From an uncultured Lachnospiraceae bacterium (lineage in GTDB: Bacteria; Bacillota; Clostridia; Lachnospirales; Lachnospiraceae): a DNA stretch of 64,000 nt. Of this stretch, positions 53,087 through 62,544 are shown in pieces; the first letter of the stretch is position 1; every line of letters begins with the position of its first letter. The position numbers and the translations under genes are program-made. The notes under the pieces are model-generated. The model did no database searches. It was not told where the DNA came from and saw only the letters and a list, made by a program, of their open reading frames with translations. The DNA is taken from NCBI GenBank assembly GCA_946405625.1, contig CAMJHQ010000015.1:22392-86391 (forward strand), read 5' to 3'.

Positions 53087-54991
53087 TTACTCTGTTCTCA
53101 GTCTTTCAACGACGCTTCTTCTGCTGAGTCTCCTATAAGCAGATGTCGGAATTATAAGTATGATAATAAATATAACAGGAAGACATATAACAAGAGATGT
53201 AAGACTGAATCTCCAAGAAAACATAGGAAGGTTATTGACGAAAGTCTTCACTGCCGTAACATTTAAAAGGCTCGACATAATAACCGTAAGTAACGAAGTA
53301 TATGTAAAATATCTCAAGCCTTCCCTGATAAGGCTTCTCTTCTGTTGCTTAACTGTCATGCCCACTGCTTCGAGCATAGCAAGCTCACGATTTCTGGCAA
53401 TAATAGAAGCGATCATTGTATTACTGAAGTTCATAACGCCGATCATTCCGAGAATTACCGCAACGAAAATACCTGCTATTGCGAACAGTTCACCAAAAGC
53501 CTTGTTATCCTCTATAACACTCTGCTTCGATGTATAGCTGAGAGTAGAATCTGCTGTATAACCTTTTATCCACTCTTCGAAAGCAGCCTCTTCACTGTCC
53601 TTTACATCGATAAGAGTACGCATCGGATTTACCTCTCCGTATATAGAAAGATATTCATCTTCCGGAAGAATGAAGTTACATTCAATCGGTGCATAAACCG
53701 GATATTCGATTATCATAGGAATATCAACCGATGCATAAACTGTATATTCATTTCCTCCTATCTCAACTACGTCTCCGGGATTTACGATATTGAGGAATCC
53801 GTCATTTGCATACTGCCATCTTTCTGCAAGAACGTAATTACCCGAATTAAACTTTTCCCAGTCAACGCTTGTAGTACCATCCATAGTCTGAACATCATAC
53901 AGCTTTTCAACTGCCAGCTCGCCCATGCCATAAGTATTACCCTCCATGGTACGTGTGTTGTGAATCTCATTAAGATAACCGTTAACAGTGTAACCATCAC
54001 CTGCATAGAAGGATTCGATCTGCATCTTTACTATTTCATCTGAGAAGAAATACTTTTCAATATCACCCCATACTTCCGGAGAAAATGTATGGCTTTCATG
54101 AGTAAGATATAAATTTCCGATACTTTCAACACCCTGCTGTAATCTCAGTTCATCAAAGAATGCTCTGTCTACTGCATTAACATTCTTATCATTTGCCCCT
54201 GCATTATCGAGAAGTCCGTCCTGAACACAGAAATCACAGGCTGTATATTTCTCAGCATAAGAATCTGTGCTGAAACTGCCCATTAAAGTAGATGCACTAT
54301 TGAGCATTACCAGAGATAATGTAAGAGAAAGAACTACTATAAAAGTTTTCTTCTTCGGTTTTCCGTTCTTCTTAAGATTTCCCGTAAAACGTGCCGCTTC
54401 GACAGGAGAAATCTTTGATGCCTTTCTGCTTGGTCTTCTAGAGCTTATAGCCACTGTAAGATAAGCAAAAGCTGCTGTGAAAAGGATTATCCATATGTTC
54501 ATATGAACATGTCCCTTATTTACGCCTACTGTATTGATAAATTTTCCGATCATCGGAAGCATCCATCCGCCGATGCCACAACCTATAACAAGGCCGATAG
54601 GAATAGCTATAAGACATATACGTCTTGCTCTATACTTTACTATGCTTCGAATCTGTTTTCCGGTAGTTCCGATTGTCTTAAGAAGTCCATACTCCTTCAT
54701 ATCTGATACTATGTTCAGGTCAAAAATGTTATAAATGATCAGATAACCCGAAATCATAAATATAACCACTGCAGCCGCACATACCAGCATAGCTGCCGGA
54801 TCCATGTAATTATACTGTCCCATGGATGACTGTCTGAATTCGCTTAACAGGCTTCCGACTACAGTAAAGAGAGATGAAAATAATACTGTAGTCAGAATGA
54901 TTGAAAATGTCATCACGGAGTATTTTCCTTTGTTTACCCTTATGGAGCCTGAGGCCAATTTCTTAACTGCTTTTTTCCTTATGTTTGACAT
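53087..54991 (-). CDS. FtsX-like ABC permease without adjacent ATPase
   Basis: 634 residues. There are membrane helices near 25-50, 68-90, 125-150 and 165-185, a ~260-residue extracytoplasmic domain after a helix near 215-235, then C-terminal helices (FAIAGIFVAVILGMIGVMNF, and two more) around the FtsX/MacB motif ASIIARNRELAMLEAVGMT. The same coupling motif appears earlier as IVSDMKEYGLLKTIGTT, so both FtsX halves are present. Such permeases need a LolD/MacB-type ATPase, and none lies nearby. Drug or peptide resistance and lipoprotein handling are known roles of relatives. Confidence 0.85.
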   Translation of the reverse strand: MSNIRKKAVKKLASGSIRVNKGKYSVMTFSIILTTVLFSSLFTVVGSLLSEFRQSSMGQYNYMDPAAMLVCAAAVVIFMISGYLIIYNIFDLNIVSDMKEYGLLKTIGTTGKQIRSIVKYRARRICLIAIPIGLVIGCGIGGWMLPMIGKFINTVGVNKGHVHMNIWIILFTAAFAYLTVAISSRRPSRKASKISPVEAARFTGNLKKNGKPKKKTFIVVLSLTLSLVMLNSASTLMGSFSTDSYAEKYTACDFCVQDGLLDNAGANDKNVNAVDRAFFDELRLQQGVESIGNLYLTHESHTFSPEVWGDIEKYFFSDEIVKMQIESFYAGDGYTVNGYLNEIHNTRTMEGNTYGMGELAVEKLYDVQTMDGTTSVDWEKFNSGNYVLAERWQYANDGFLNIVNPGDVVEIGGNEYTVYASVDIPMIIEYPVYAPIECNFILPEDEYLSIYGEVNPMRTLIDVKDSEEAAFEEWIKGYTADSTLSYTSKQSVIEDNKAFGELFAIAGIFVAVILGMIGVMNFSNTMIASIIARNRELAMLEAVGMTVKQQKRSLIREGLRYFTYTSLLTVIMSSLLNVTAVKTFVNNLPMFSWRFSLTSLVICLPVIFIIILIIPTSAYRRLSRRSVVERLRTE

Positions 54992-55093
54992 ATTAAATAC
55001 CCTACCTTTTGTATTTCATTTTACAAAAGATAGGGTATCATATGATTCTTACTACATTATTTCTGAAATCTTTCACTTTTGAAAAGATTCGAA

Positions 55094-56182
55094 TTATTTT
55101 CCGATCGACTGTTCATAGAATTCCAGAAATTGTGCGAATAATCCTTCATCCAATCTATGACTCCATTTTTCATGATCAAGGTTCTCAGTTATATAGTTTG
55201 CCTTGTCATCCAGGAATCGCTTCCTGTTTTCTTCGGCTTTATAATCATAATCAAGTGTTTTAGTCCAGGAATCGAACTTTGCATCGAAATCATCTGTATA
55301 AGTATTGTTCGGATCATTAAATACCTCATTGTGACCCCTGTCCTCAAACCTTATAAATGTGAAACGGGAATTATCCTTATACTTTTCATAATACTTGTCT
55401 AAACCATACTCGATTCCTATTACACCATCATCGGCACTGTGTACGATCATTATATTGGCATCCGTAGCATCAAAGCCATCCATCGCGGTATTCTTTGCGT
55501 ATTTACCATACTTAAAATATTCATGAATCCTGATAAAAGGTGTCATGGCATAAATAATGCCTCCCGCTTGTGATTTACCGCCTGATTCAAACATATCCGA
55601 TGATCTGTCGAAACCTGAACACTCTATTACTGCCTTAATTTCCGGATGGAAAGTCAGAACCGAACTTACACAGTATCCTCCCCAGCTATGTCCGAAAAGA
55701 ACAATCGGAAGATCGGGGATATCACTCTCCGATTCCACAAATGAAATGGCATGATCCAGATCGATCACTCCCTGCGGAACTCCGCCCAATCCTTCACCTT
55801 CACTTTTATCCATCGCTGTAGCATCATAAGCAAAAACATAATAACCGTTCTTTGCAAAATAATCCGCAACATCCATATAAGAGTTATGGCCGCCACCACC
55901 GAATCCATGAGAAATGATCACTATACCGTGTTGTTCTTCTCCTGAGCTGTAGAGATAACCTGCGAGCTTCTGTCCCTTGTCGGAAGGGAATGAATACTCG
56001 GTACACTCCAGTCCTTCGAAGTCCTCAACTCGAAGCATCAGCGGCTCATAGCTATTCGCGCTTATATCAAAATTCTCGTTATACATTTTAACGCAAAAAG
56101 CCCACCATCCGGCGATGATCAGGAGGATTACGATAAGCAGTGTCAAAAGAACTATTTTCTTTTTTGATCTTTTCTTTTTCAT
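55094..56182 (-). CDS. Membrane-anchored alpha/beta hydrolase
   Basis: 362 residues from the ATG at 56182 (GGAGG nine bases upstream), sharing one base with the PadR stop (TAATG). A Lys-rich start and one membrane helix (about 11-32) anchor it. The hydrolase fold has the oxyanion region IIISHGFGGGGHNSY, the nucleophile Ser in LFGHSWGG, an acid in HSADDGVIG and the His in EDRGHNEVF. The family includes lipases and peptidases acting on the outer face; substrate unknown. Operon with its PadR regulator. Confidence 0.85.
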   Translation of the reverse strand: MKKKRSKKKIVLLTLLIVILLIIAGWWAFCVKMYNENFDISANSYEPLMLRVEDFEGLECTEYSFPSDKGQKLAGYLYSSGEEQHGIVIISHGFGGGGHNSYMDVADYFAKNGYYVFAYDATAMDKSEGEGLGGVPQGVIDLDHAISFVESESDIPDLPIVLFGHSWGGYCVSSVLTFHPEIKAVIECSGFDRSSDMFESGGKSQAGGIIYAMTPFIRIHEYFKYGKYAKNTAMDGFDATDANIMIVHSADDGVIGIEYGLDKYYEKYKDNSRFTFIRFEDRGHNEVFNDPNNTYTDDFDAKFDSWTKTLDYDYKAEENRKRFLDDKANYITENLDHEKWSHRLDEGLFAQFLEFYEQSIGK

Positions 56183-56727
56183 TATCTGCTTCCTCCATCC
56201 CTTAATGCATCTATACATTCATCGCACCATTCCATTATCATCTTGGCTCTCCTTCTTCCAAATGAAATAGTAAACCCCCAGAACATAGAACGATAACCGT
56301 CCTGCAGCTCATCCCCATACTCCTTAGAGCTGGCGTCTGCAGCAACAAAGCCTTCATATCTCATTTTGTATGATTCTTTAAGTCTGTTAAAAAATTCTAT
56401 ATTCTCTTCAACCGATCTCTCTCCAAGAAAAAATGTTTTCATTAGCAGCGGAATTCTGGCTGTTTCCTTTAATTCCTCTGAAAGCCAGTCAAGCAGTTCC
56501 TTCCGCCCATCATCTGTTATTGAATACATTTTCTTATCGGGTTTTCCTTCCTGCTCTATCCAGGTTCCGGTAATAAAACCTGAATCTTCAAGTGAGTTCA
56601 GTTCCCTATATACCTGACTTTTCTGAGCATTCCAAAAATGATTCAGCGAATGCCTGAAAGTTTCAAGTATCTCATAACCATTCATATCGGCATAATTTAA
56701 CAGTCCGAGAATTCCGTGTTTTAACAT
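56182..56727 (-). CDS. PadR family regulator
   Basis: 181 residues from the ATG at 56727 (GGAGG five bases upstream). The winged helix matches PadR: HGILGLLNYADMNGYEILETF, QVYRELNSLEDSGFIT, then KKMYSITDDGRKELLDWL. The C-terminal ~80 residues are the helical dimerisation part. It has its own consensus promoter and is coupled to the anchored hydrolase, which it probably represses; the FtsX permease follows further down. Confidence 0.92.
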   Translation of the reverse strand: MLKHGILGLLNYADMNGYEILETFRHSLNHFWNAQKSQVYRELNSLEDSGFITGTWIEQEGKPDKKMYSITDDGRKELLDWLSEELKETARIPLLMKTFFLGERSVEENIEFFNRLKESYKMRYEGFVAADASSKEYGDELQDGYRSMFWGFTISFGRRRAKMIMEWCDECIDALRDGGSR

Positions 56728-56760
56728 AAGCGCCTCCAAACCATAGTCCACTTGTGTCCT

Positions 56761-56789
56761 ATAATATATTTACTTTGTCCTTTTGTCAA
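56761..56789 (-). promoter_or_regulatory. PadR operon promoter
   Basis: Minus strand: TTGACA (56784-56789), 17-bp spacer, TATTAT (56761-56766). AGGACA occurs in the spacer and again after the -10, a possible PadR site. Confidence 0.8.
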
Positions 56790-56808
56790 TATAAAAACAC
56801 ACAACAAA

Positions 56809-56832
56809 AAAAAGCCACGCTTGTGGCTTTTT
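56809..56832 (-). terminator. Terminator after the phosphotransferase gene
   Basis: Perfect 10-bp stem AAAAAGCCAC/GTGGCTTTTT with a 4-base loop; symmetric A and T tails allow termination in both directions. Confidence 0.85.
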
Positions 56833-56849
56833 AAAGATTGATCATATTC

Positions 56850-57788
56850 TTAACTCATGACTTTCTCCAGCATCTCTTTCGCCCAGAAATACTGTCCCTT
56901 ATCCTCGAATTCTCTGTAGAAAACTTCGATCATCATCGTTAAATACAGAATAATATCATACCATCGCAGTCTAATTGATTCCTCTTCTGAGAATAATGTC
57001 TGACCAAAGCCTTTCATAAAATGCTTATCTCTGTTATGCATTCTGAAGCGGTCATCCATAAAAGGCTCGCCCCATAACGCTCTTTCCCAATCAATTATCC
57101 CGGTAACATGTCCGTCTTTAACGAATACATTTCCTTCCCACATATCCCAGTGAACCAGTGAGGCATTCCGGACTGTATCAAAAGCAGACTTATCATTTTC
57201 CAGTTTATTCAGATACGTCTTATCATCATATAGAATATCTATATTTTTCTTTTCGGCATCCGATAGAAGATTCGTAAGCATATATCTTACAAACATATAG
57301 AGAGAATCAAATCGCCTATCTTCTCCGAGAAAACCAAAATCCGGATTCTGAATCGTTGTCAGTTCCCGGGATATCTCACCGAGCTCCATCTCTATCGCAG
57401 CAATTTCTTTTTCCGACATACTATCCTTTATCAGAAAGAAATTATCACCCTCCAGCTTTTCCATGAAGAAATAATTACCATCGCATATAGTGTTGCCGGT
57501 ATCATAGTATTGAATATCCGCAACCTTGAATGAGCACTTTTCAGCAACCAGCTTCATGGCATTAATCTCTGCCCGCATAAGATTGACTTCGTTGGAAGTA
57601 TTTCCACTTCTATCCTTCGCTGAAATCTTTAATATGCTTTCACTGCCATCCTCAAATGTAATATCGTATGTTACATTACACATTCCTTCTGTCAGTTCTT
57701 TTATTTCTGCTATCTGCTTATCCGGAAATGCTTTTTTTGCCATATTAGCTATCGATTCATTAGATTGTCTGTTTTTTGTAATTGCCAT
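56850..57788 (-). CDS. APH-fold phosphotransferase
   Basis: 312 residues. The kinase-like fold is shown by the nucleotide loop ELTEGMCNVTYDI, the Lys-bearing strand SILKISAK, the catalytic motif LVHWDMWEGNVFV and the metal motif GIIDWERALWGEP. Relatives phosphorylate aminoglycosides, choline, homoserine or sugars; HWD in place of HGD occurs in several non-antibiotic branches. The acceptor cannot be named. It follows the SUKH-3 gene by 17 bp. Confidence 0.8.
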   Translation of the reverse strand: MAITKNRQSNESIANMAKKAFPDKQIAEIKELTEGMCNVTYDITFEDGSESILKISAKDRSGNTSNEVNLMRAEINAMKLVAEKCSFKVADIQYYDTGNTICDGNYFFMEKLEGDNFFLIKDSMSEKEIAAIEMELGEISRELTTIQNPDFGFLGEDRRFDSLYMFVRYMLTNLLSDAEKKNIDILYDDKTYLNKLENDKSAFDTVRNASLVHWDMWEGNVFVKDGHVTGIIDWERALWGEPFMDDRFRMHNRDKHFMKGFGQTLFSEEESIRLRWYDIILYLTMMIEVFYREFEDKGQYFWAKEMLEKVMS

Positions 57789-57805
57789 TCTTAATACCTA
57801 TCTCT

Positions 57806-58327
57806 CTATTTAATACTTACAGACTTCCACTCCTCTGCATGCTCGAAATCATATCTGAGCATTTCAGGCACCGAATCGTAACAGTGAATAATATCATCAT
57901 AATCGTGCGCCGTATATATTTTTCCGGAAACCCCGATATAAACAAAACCCGGATAATAATTTCCTATGTCCCCTATATAAACTACGGGCTCCCCCGCAAA
58001 CGCTCCAACGTCCTGTAAAAACTCTACAGAGTCTTCATCCATATATTCATTATCCCATCGATCATTCCCCGGATATAATGTAAAGTAAATATCCGGAGCA
58101 CGATTAAGAGAGGCCCCTTCTGGCTCGTTAAAAAACCAGCCTGTTGCAATCCCGTAATACTCCTGAAGAAATCCCTTTACACTTTCAGAAAGAGTGACTC
58201 CGTTTGCTGTATAAAACTCCATAATCTCTGAAATATCGATGCTTCGGCCTTCATACCATCCTGCTGTTCTAAGGCACGTCATGATTTTTTCATCATTTGT
58301 TCCGTTTAACAATACCCTTTTGGTCAT
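57806..58327 (-). CDS. SUKH-3 family immunity-type protein
   Basis: 173 residues with AGWYEGRSIDISEIMEFY at the start of the fold, an acidic FLQDVGAFAGEPVVYIGDIG middle, and YIGVSGKIYTAHDYD near the end, as in SUKH-3 proteins. SUKH proteins neutralise nuclease and other polymorphic toxins. No toxin gene is in the window, so it may be an orphan immunity gene, common in accessory clusters. GAAGG precedes the ATG. Confidence 0.75.
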   Translation of the reverse strand: MTKRVLLNGTNDEKIMTCLRTAGWYEGRSIDISEIMEFYTANGVTLSESVKGFLQEYYGIATGWFFNEPEGASLNRAPDIYFTLYPGNDRWDNEYMDEDSVEFLQDVGAFAGEPVVYIGDIGNYYPGFVYIGVSGKIYTAHDYDDIIHCYDSVPEMLRYDFEHAEEWKSVSIK

Positions 58328-58422
58328 AAAATACTAACCTTCTTATAAACTAAAATGTAAACTCCAAAGTGTAACCAAACCAAATTATAACGTAAACGCG
58401 AATTCTATTGACATATAAAAAG

Positions 58423-59229
58423 CTAAAGTTTTACTGAAATAAACTTGTGACGAAAGATCTTTACAAAGTAAATGGTCATCGCGAGTAAGATTACAAGCAG
58501 TATAATAAGCCAGGGGATACTGCACATAATAAATCCATTTTTTAGATAATATGCCGGAGTTCCGAAAAGTACCACTTTACTCTTATCAACAAGTTGCAGA
58601 GAATTATATACAACATGACCTGCAATCGTATAGATAATATTTCCCGTGTAATAATACACTACAGTCCAAATAAGAGAAATGGCCAGCATAGCCGTAATAC
58701 CCTGAATGTTATAGGCGTGCATGACTGCAAACAATACAGTGATTAATATAATTACAAAAGGAGCTTTGTATTCTTTTTTTATTACTTCGATGCCACCAAA
58801 GCGGAATATCAATTCCTCTGCCAGAGGTGCAATAATAACCGCTTCAACTATCAGCCCTATACCCGGAGCTGCTGAGCTGTTACTCTCTATAACTGTCGAA
58901 GAGGAAAGTATCCATCCGCACAGATGCATAACGACATATGAAAGCGACAGCGGACAAATAATAGAGAAAAGTAAAACAAATACATCAAGTTTTTTAAAAT
59001 CGACTGCTTGTATAATCGTCCTCCCGCAGGTCTTCTTCACAAACCATATCGTAAAAATACCGGAGGCTAAATAAGCCACCGAATTGAGAATGTTGCTGCT
59101 CCCATCATTATCGCCTGAGGCATCGGAAATAGAGGATATAAAAGCGCCTACTGCCATAAAGATAATAAGGAGAGTCAGAAGATTAAAAATAGCTTCACGC
59201 TTTGGATGTGGGTTTTTTTCGTCTTTCAT
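58423..59229 (-). CDS. CPBP family intramembrane metalloprotease
   Basis: 268 residues with about seven or eight membrane segments. Motif 1 APLAEELIFRFGGIE (EExxxR), motif 2 FAVMHAYN and motif 3 GHVVYNSLQ supply the zinc and catalytic residues of the CAAX-protease and bacteriocin-processing (CPBP/Abi) family. Members mature peptides or give bacteriocin self-immunity. It is not next to the peptide exporter at 6.8 kb. GAGGAA precedes the ATG. Confidence 0.9.
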   Translation of the reverse strand: MKDEKNPHPKREAIFNLLTLLIIFMAVGAFISSISDASGDNDGSSNILNSVAYLASGIFTIWFVKKTCGRTIIQAVDFKKLDVFVLLFSIICPLSLSYVVMHLCGWILSSSTVIESNSSAAPGIGLIVEAVIIAPLAEELIFRFGGIEVIKKEYKAPFVIILITVLFAVMHAYNIQGITAMLAISLIWTVVYYYTGNIIYTIAGHVVYNSLQLVDKSKVVLFGTPAYYLKNGFIMCSIPWLIILLVILLAMTIYFVKIFRHKFISVKL

Positions 59230-59341
59230 CTATATATACTTTCTTCCTCATTATTCCACATTTATCGAATCTATGATGACTTTCTGTATATATTTTCATG
59301 ATTTACTGAAGAATATACTGCGGGATATAGTACCATATTTC

Positions 59342-59490
59342 ATAATACTACAATGTCAAAATCATAATCATCAACTTCTCCAGCGTCCGGCAGGTCTTCA
59401 TCTCTCGACGGACTATATACTGCAAATCCTATAACCTTATCTTTATCCTTAGCTACAATAGTATTTTCCGGAATATTTTTCTATCCATTT
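59342..59490 (-). pseudogene. Gene remnant, possibly GNAT acetyltransferase
   Basis: An open stretch without start codon reads TIVAKDKDKVIGFAVYSPSR followed by DEDLPDAGEVDDYDF and a stop. The IVAxxxxKVIGF strand and RDEDLPDAGE are reminiscent of the core of GNAT acetyltransferases, but the acetyl-CoA loop is missing. The rest of the gap 59230-59507 shows nothing else. Confidence 0.4.
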
Positions 59491-59507
59491 ATTATATTAT
59501 TATGATT

Positions 59508-60014
59508 TTAGAATGAATTTAAAAATCTTATAGCTAATAGAATAAACAAGAGAATGACAACAATAACACCAAGAACTATAAATATAGGAATAATATGTTC
59601 AGTGCCATTATCAGCCTTTTTCCCCCAAGGTGTACAGCTATTTGATGGATCATGTGGATCATATAAAACATCTATTGTTTTCCCTACTCCACCTAAAGAA
59701 GTAAATATTTCATCTCTGCCAGTATATCTTACACCATTTACAAAATACTCATAACTTGCAATTGTAAGATCACCACCTGACCAAGCATCAGAATTACCGC
59801 GAAATTCAACTGGCATAGTACCATACATATCTGTAACTCTCGCCTTTGTTTTTACAGTACACTTTTTATTTCGTTTTATTTTTTCCTTAACAGTCTTAGG
59901 ATTAGTAAGTCTCGTAACTAATATAGGCAACCCGAATGCTATAAATACCATTAAAATAATCATTATTATCCCAAAAATCTGACGTCCACTTGCCAAAATC
60001 ATCATATCCCCCAT
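59508..60014 (-). CDS. DUF3592-like membrane protein
   Basis: 168 residues from the ATG at 60014; the start is uncertain because an upstream TTG and a nearby ATG also fit. Two membrane helices (about 13-35 and 145-165) flank an exposed domain with YEYFVNGVRYTG and IDVLYDPHDPSNSC, the hallmark of DUF3592 proteins. Function unknown. More AT-rich than the core genes of the window. Confidence 0.7.
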   Translation of the reverse strand: MGDMMILASGRQIFGIIMIILMVFIAFGLPILVTRLTNPKTVKEKIKRNKKCTVKTKARVTDMYGTMPVEFRGNSDAWSGGDLTIASYEYFVNGVRYTGRDEIFTSLGGVGKTIDVLYDPHDPSNSCTPWGKKADNGTEHIIPIFIVLGVIVVILLFILLAIRFLNSF

Positions 60015-60154
60015 AAAACCATTCTCTTTAATTTCTATCACAGTCAACAAACAAATCCCATTTCATCCAGACTTTTTTTCCATGCCAGATAATTACCGGA
60101 ATATAACTTCCAAAATAATTAACTGTCACGATAAAATAAAACTTACTGATTTAA

Positions 60155-60346
60155 TTAAATTTTCTCAAGCTGAGTAGCAGTAAAACCCTGAATCATTCCG
60201 CATTCTTTGCAACAATAGCAAATAACAGGACTTCTTTTGGGCTTTAATTTATTAATCTCTCCATCAGGGTAAAAAAACACTCCATGCATTCCTGCCATTA
60301 AGCCTTTTATCAACTCTCCACCGCATTTTTCACATTTATTATTCAT
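60155..60346 (-). CDS. Small zinc-ribbon protein
   Basis: 63 residues with two Cys pairs: CEKCGGE at the start and CYCCKECGM near the end, fitting one zinc ribbon with a spare Cys. GGAGG precedes the ATG. Similar small proteins with a PF20097-like layout are widespread and uncharacterised. Confidence 0.7.
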   Translation of the reverse strand: MNNKCEKCGGELIKGLMAGMHGVFFYPDGEINKLKPKRSPVICYCCKECGMIQGFTATQLEKI

Positions 60347-60392
60347 TGTTTTCCTCCTGAATTCAGATTAACCTTTCTCGGTTATCCTGAAA

Positions 60393-60716
60393 TTAGCAAT
60401 TCCATCCACTTGCACTTACTGGATCACCTTCTATTTCCCATGTTTCAAAAGGAGGTTCCACTGCATATGAGGAATCATAATAGCTTCGTATATATTGTGC
60501 CGCTCTATACTCTGCCTGCTTATAATTCGTCACACCTGTTCCGTCATATTCAAGATTATTCATGAAGATAATGAAGGCCTGTTCAGCAAAAGAACTTTCC
60601 TCTTGAAGACCACCTGTATAATCAATACCATTCAACAATCCGGATCCTATTGTTCCATGCGCAAACCAATATGCAAATTGTCTTACTGCTCCTTTGACAT
60701 ACCTATCAACCTTCAT
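60393..60716 (-). CDS. Hypothetical protein
   Basis: 107 residues from the ATG at 60716 (GGGGGG eight bases upstream; an ATG two codons earlier is equally possible). Soluble and aromatic-rich (VRQFAYWFAHGTIGSG, AEYRAAQYIRSYYDSS, PPFETWEIEGD). The pattern resembles small immunity-cluster proteins, but the family is not recognised with confidence. Confidence 0.6.
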   Translation of the reverse strand: MKVDRYVKGAVRQFAYWFAHGTIGSGLLNGIDYTGGLQEESSFAEQAFIIFMNNLEYDGTGVTNYKQAEYRAAQYIRSYYDSSYAVEPPFETWEIEGDPVSASGWNC

Positions 60717-60805
60717 ATTCATTTCCCCCCACAAATTGCGATTTGTCATCGTCTATAAAACTGGAATATTATTATCCAATTGTCCGTTTCAAATCATCCA
60801 ACTAC

Positions 60806-61168
60806 CTATTGCATGTATTTATCATAATATAGTGCTGTCGGTTTGTATTCTTCAGGTATACTGTTCATATTTTTTTCCAATATTTCATAAGGACCTTCTG
60901 TATAAGCCTCAAGTAAATGAAACGCTTCATGTACTATGCCAATATCATCGTCAGTAACAGCTATTTTTTGTAAAAGTTTGATTAGTGGGTCTTGTATTGC
61001 CGATATATACTTTTTGTAATATGGATCCATATACTAGTCAAGACAATATAGAAGTCTTTCCTTGGCATGAATATCATTACCGGTTAATACCGATTCTATA
61101 GCCTCTATTCCTGCTTTTATAATATTGAATTCACTTTCTCCGTAATTACAATCAAACCCTTTACTCAT
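60806..61168 (-). pseudogene. Hypothetical gene broken by an in-frame TAG
   Basis: An ATG at 61168 with GGAGAG upstream opens a 44-codon frame ending in TAG (61034-61036). The same frame continues at once (TAT ATG GAT) for 74 more codons to 60806. The second part has no ribosome binding site of its own, so the simplest reading is one gene of about 120 codons with a premature stop. Text: N part IIKAGIEAIESVLTGND, C part IGIVHEAFHLLEAYTEGPYE. Family unknown. Confidence 0.6.
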
Positions 61169-61183
61169 AAACTCTCCATGGAA

Positions 61184-61372
61184 CTAAATTCTATTCCGAT
61201 ATAATCCTGTTACAGGAACTTCCGTATCAAACATTGCTCTTTCCAAATGGATTTTCTTATCATCGGAAATGATATGGATACGCGGAATCCCTTCACTGTT
61301 CTTTCTTACAAACCAGTAATAGGTTTCGTTGTTATATATATGTTTTCGTTTTCCTTTGGATGAGACAGACAA
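61184..61372 (-). CDS. Hypothetical small protein
   Basis: 62 residues starting at TTG 61372 with GAGGT six bases upstream. Basic N terminus (SSKGKRKHIYNNETYYWFV) followed by IPRIHIISDDKKIHLERAMF. Its stop is 15 bp before the start of the interrupted gene, so the two were probably coupled. No function recognised. Confidence 0.5.
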   Translation of the reverse strand: MSVSSKGKRKHIYNNETYYWFVRKNSEGIPRIHIISDDKKIHLERAMFDTEVPVTGLYRNRI

Positions 61373-61461
61373 CTTGATACCTCTTTTTCAACTCATTTAT
61401 ATTATAACTTCTTTGGTTGCTTTATCTTTTAAGTCAAGCATAGAGACTGAACTGTGAAACG

Positions 61462-62361
61462 CTATATAGTAATAAATCTACGAACAAACATTCTATCATT
61501 ATTATCGATAAACAAAGCATATGATCCATAAGCAGAATTACTAACTATCAGATTTAATTCCGAATCCATATATTTAAACAAAACTCTTTCCCGATGCTCG
61601 TCTTTGGGATTCTTGAGATTTACTATTCTGTATGTTCCCTTTTCATCATAACCGCCACCAAACAAAGCAGTCTGCTCATCTGCAGAAATAAAAAAGAAGT
61701 CTGCACCTGTTATTCTCGGTTCATAATCAAATTCCAGATTACCTTGATCTTTTACCAGTTTAAACTCATCATAATAGTAATACCAAATATTATTACTATC
61801 ATCGATATTCATTGCGTAACAATCATATATATTTCGGGAAGCCTCTTTAATCCGGTTGCCCTTATCATCCCAAATTATCACTCCGGAAGCTCCAATAGGA
61901 GTGTCCCAACCAAGATTTCCGAAAACTCCTTCATCAAAATATCCCGTAACAAAAGTTCCATCCGATCTGGTATAAAAACACTCTATACCATCCCCAATAC
62001 AAAATCTTTGTAATTCATTTCCATTTTTATCAAAAACTATGGCATTTTGATCCGGGCTACCATGGTTATAGCAGCATCTGGAATTCACTATTATAATATT
62101 TTCTTGATACGGCTGAATAAAGTAGAAACCCAGATCATGTTTTCCAAAATAAACCGAATAATCTGATTTAATTGTCTCTTCGTCCCAATCAGGTTCTATA
62201 ACTATCGCAGTTAAATATGCGGAATCATTCTTATCCTTTGCCAAAATATAAATATTCTTATCATATCCAATTTGTATATTACCTATAGAATCCATATTGA
62301 AACCGTGCTTTTCCAGAACACCAGATAGATCAATAGAATTATTAAATACACACTCTTTCAT
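61462..62361 (-). CDS. Hypothetical beta-rich (propeller-like) protein
   Basis: 299 residues made of repeated short strands with aromatic and Asp/Gly turns (IQIGYDKNIYILAKDKNDS, GVIIWDDKGNRI, AMNIDDSNNIWYYYYDEF, YALFIDNNDRMFVRRF), as in beta-propellers. No signal peptide, so cytoplasmic. Similar proteins occur in immunity clusters. GGAG precedes the ATG. Confidence 0.6.
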   Translation of the reverse strand: MKECVFNNSIDLSGVLEKHGFNMDSIGNIQIGYDKNIYILAKDKNDSAYLTAIVIEPDWDEETIKSDYSVYFGKHDLGFYFIQPYQENIIIVNSRCCYNHGSPDQNAIVFDKNGNELQRFCIGDGIECFYTRSDGTFVTGYFDEGVFGNLGWDTPIGASGVIIWDDKGNRIKEASRNIYDCYAMNIDDSNNIWYYYYDEFKLVKDQGNLEFDYEPRITGADFFFISADEQTALFGGGYDEKGTYRIVNLKNPKDEHRERVLFKYMDSELNLIVSNSAYGSYALFIDNNDRMFVRRFITI

Positions 62362-62544
62362 AATTACAAACTCCGATTAATTTTTTCCACATTGTATTTA
62401 TCTGATTGCTGTATGGCGGTAAGATTACCGTTGTCCAGCTCGTTTTGACTATACTTAATCCCATTGATTTCGTCAATAATTATGATAAAATTGGTACATA
62501 ATTATATTCCAGTAATCAGGACGTATAGATTTTTCGAGGTGTTC

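Noticed and set aside
58423..59229. CPBP protease as part of the peptide cassette at 6.8 kb
   Set aside because: Some bacteriocin loci contain CPBP immunity proteins, but this gene is 47 kb away among unrelated accessory genes.
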